A stretch of 64,000 nucleotides of DNA from an uncultured Collinsella sp. (GTDB taxonomy: Bacteria; Actinomycetota; Coriobacteriia; Coriobacteriales; Coriobacteriaceae). How positions within the stretch are numbered: the stretch's first letter is position 1; each line of letters starts with the position of its first letter. The notes below the pieces were generated by a model. That model saw only the letters and a list, made by a program, of their open reading frames with translations. It searched no databases and had not been told where the DNA came from. Both the position numbers and the translations under genes were made by a program. The stretch covers positions 62,001 to 126,000 of the forward strand of contig CAKUFD010000006.1 of assembly GCA_934647195.1 (NCBI GenBank), written 5' to 3'. Positions 63,830 through 64,000 of the stretch are shown piece by piece.

Positions 63830-63857
63830 AAACGGGTCCACATTGCTGCGGACCCGT
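63828..63857 (-). terminator. Terminator of rpsT
   Basis: An 8-bp stem ACGGGTCC/GGACCCGT (63832-63839 with 63850-63857); read on the minus strand it is followed by TTTTAG. It lies 31 nt after the rpsT stop. Confidence 0.8.
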
Positions 63858-63888
63858 ATTGCGCACGAAAATATGTGCAACCTGTTGG

Positions 63889-64000
63889 CTAGTTAAGGCC
63901 GTTGACCAGGTTCTGGAGGCCAGACTTGCGGTTAGCAGCCTGGTTCTTGTGGATGACGCCCTTGGCGACAGCCTTGTCGAGGGCGCGGGAAGCGCGGGTG
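63889..64000 (-). CDS. rpsT: 30S ribosomal protein S20, 3' part only
   Basis: The gene runs off the window edge; only the last 36 codons and the stop (TAG, minus strand) are present. The translation includes [20 protein letters not shown] and ends [11 protein letters not shown], the conserved C-terminal helix of S20, which binds 16S rRNA early in 30S assembly. It is convergent with holA and separated by two terminators. Confidence 0.93.
   Translation of the reverse strand, partial: TRASRALDKAVAKGVIHKNQAANRKSGLQNLVNGLN

Noticed and set aside
1..64000. CRISPR array, rRNA operon, insertion sequence or integrase
   Set aside because: No regularly spaced direct repeats, rRNA sequence, transposase motif or tyrosine/serine recombinase was seen in the window.

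Overview
The window looks like chromosomal DNA of a Coriobacteriia actinobacterium, most likely a Collinsella-type gut bacterium. This is an inference from gene content: an actinobacterial integration host factor beside gmk and rpoZ, moderately high GC with strong C/G third-position bias, frequent TTG/GTG starts, and no mycolic-acid or sporulation genes. No 16S rRNA gene is present to confirm it. Apart from one accessory stretch, the region is dense with housekeeping genes, mostly on the plus strand.

Layout. 0.2-5.7 kb: gdhA, then lineage-specific genes (a nuclease-fold protein, an exported Ada-like Cys/His protein, and two zinc-ribbon proteins). 5.7-17.6 kb: a defence-type island. It reads ribbon-helix-helix protein, SNF2-type helicase, DUF4391 protein, Type III Mod methyltransferase, then a five-gene minus-strand cassette (XRE repressor, ImmA-type protease, DUF4417, two small unknowns), then the Type III Res helicase-nuclease. 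The cassette therefore sits between mod and res. 17.7-28 kb: Sel1-repeat protein, tRNA-Leu, tig-clpP-clpX, valS, folC and an RlpA-like secreted protein. 28-36.7 kb: M24 peptidase, FAD/[2Fe-2S] oxidoreductase, zinc-ribbon membrane protein, TGS-less thrS, a degenerate PLP-fold protein, mntP and guaB. 37-51.2 kb: leuS, then the rimP-nusA-infB-rbfA-nrnA-truB-ribF-dnaG run and rpoD. 51.3-57 kb: tRNA-Asn (minus) and the pyrimidine operon pyrR-B-C-K-D-F. 57-64 kb: mihF-gmk-rpoZ-thiI, comEA-comEC-holA and, convergently, the 3' end of rpsT.

The most interesting signals are in non-coding DNA and in the island. (1) valS and leuS are each preceded by a long closed RNA structure with a nearly identical internal core (19/20 bases in one block). 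In valS the closing helix is mutually exclusive with a hairpin that would hide the ribosome binding site. This looks like a shared regulatory RNA without an obvious T-box sequence. (2) The expanded Type III restriction locus is split by an autoregulated XRE/ImmA/DUF4417 cassette. (3) Three copies of a 36-nt palindromic element flank valS, folC and the RlpA-like gene. (4) Leader hairpins lie before comEA, rimP and pyrR. (5) Several proteins have unusual architecture: NusA with a C-terminal Cys3-His motif, ThrS without TGS, a lysine-less Cys/Met-metabolism homologue, and an IMP dehydrogenase of the trichomonad-like class.

Many genes overlap by 1-20 nt, implying translational coupling within operons. 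All family assignments are from reading the sequence and remembered family features; no database search was run.
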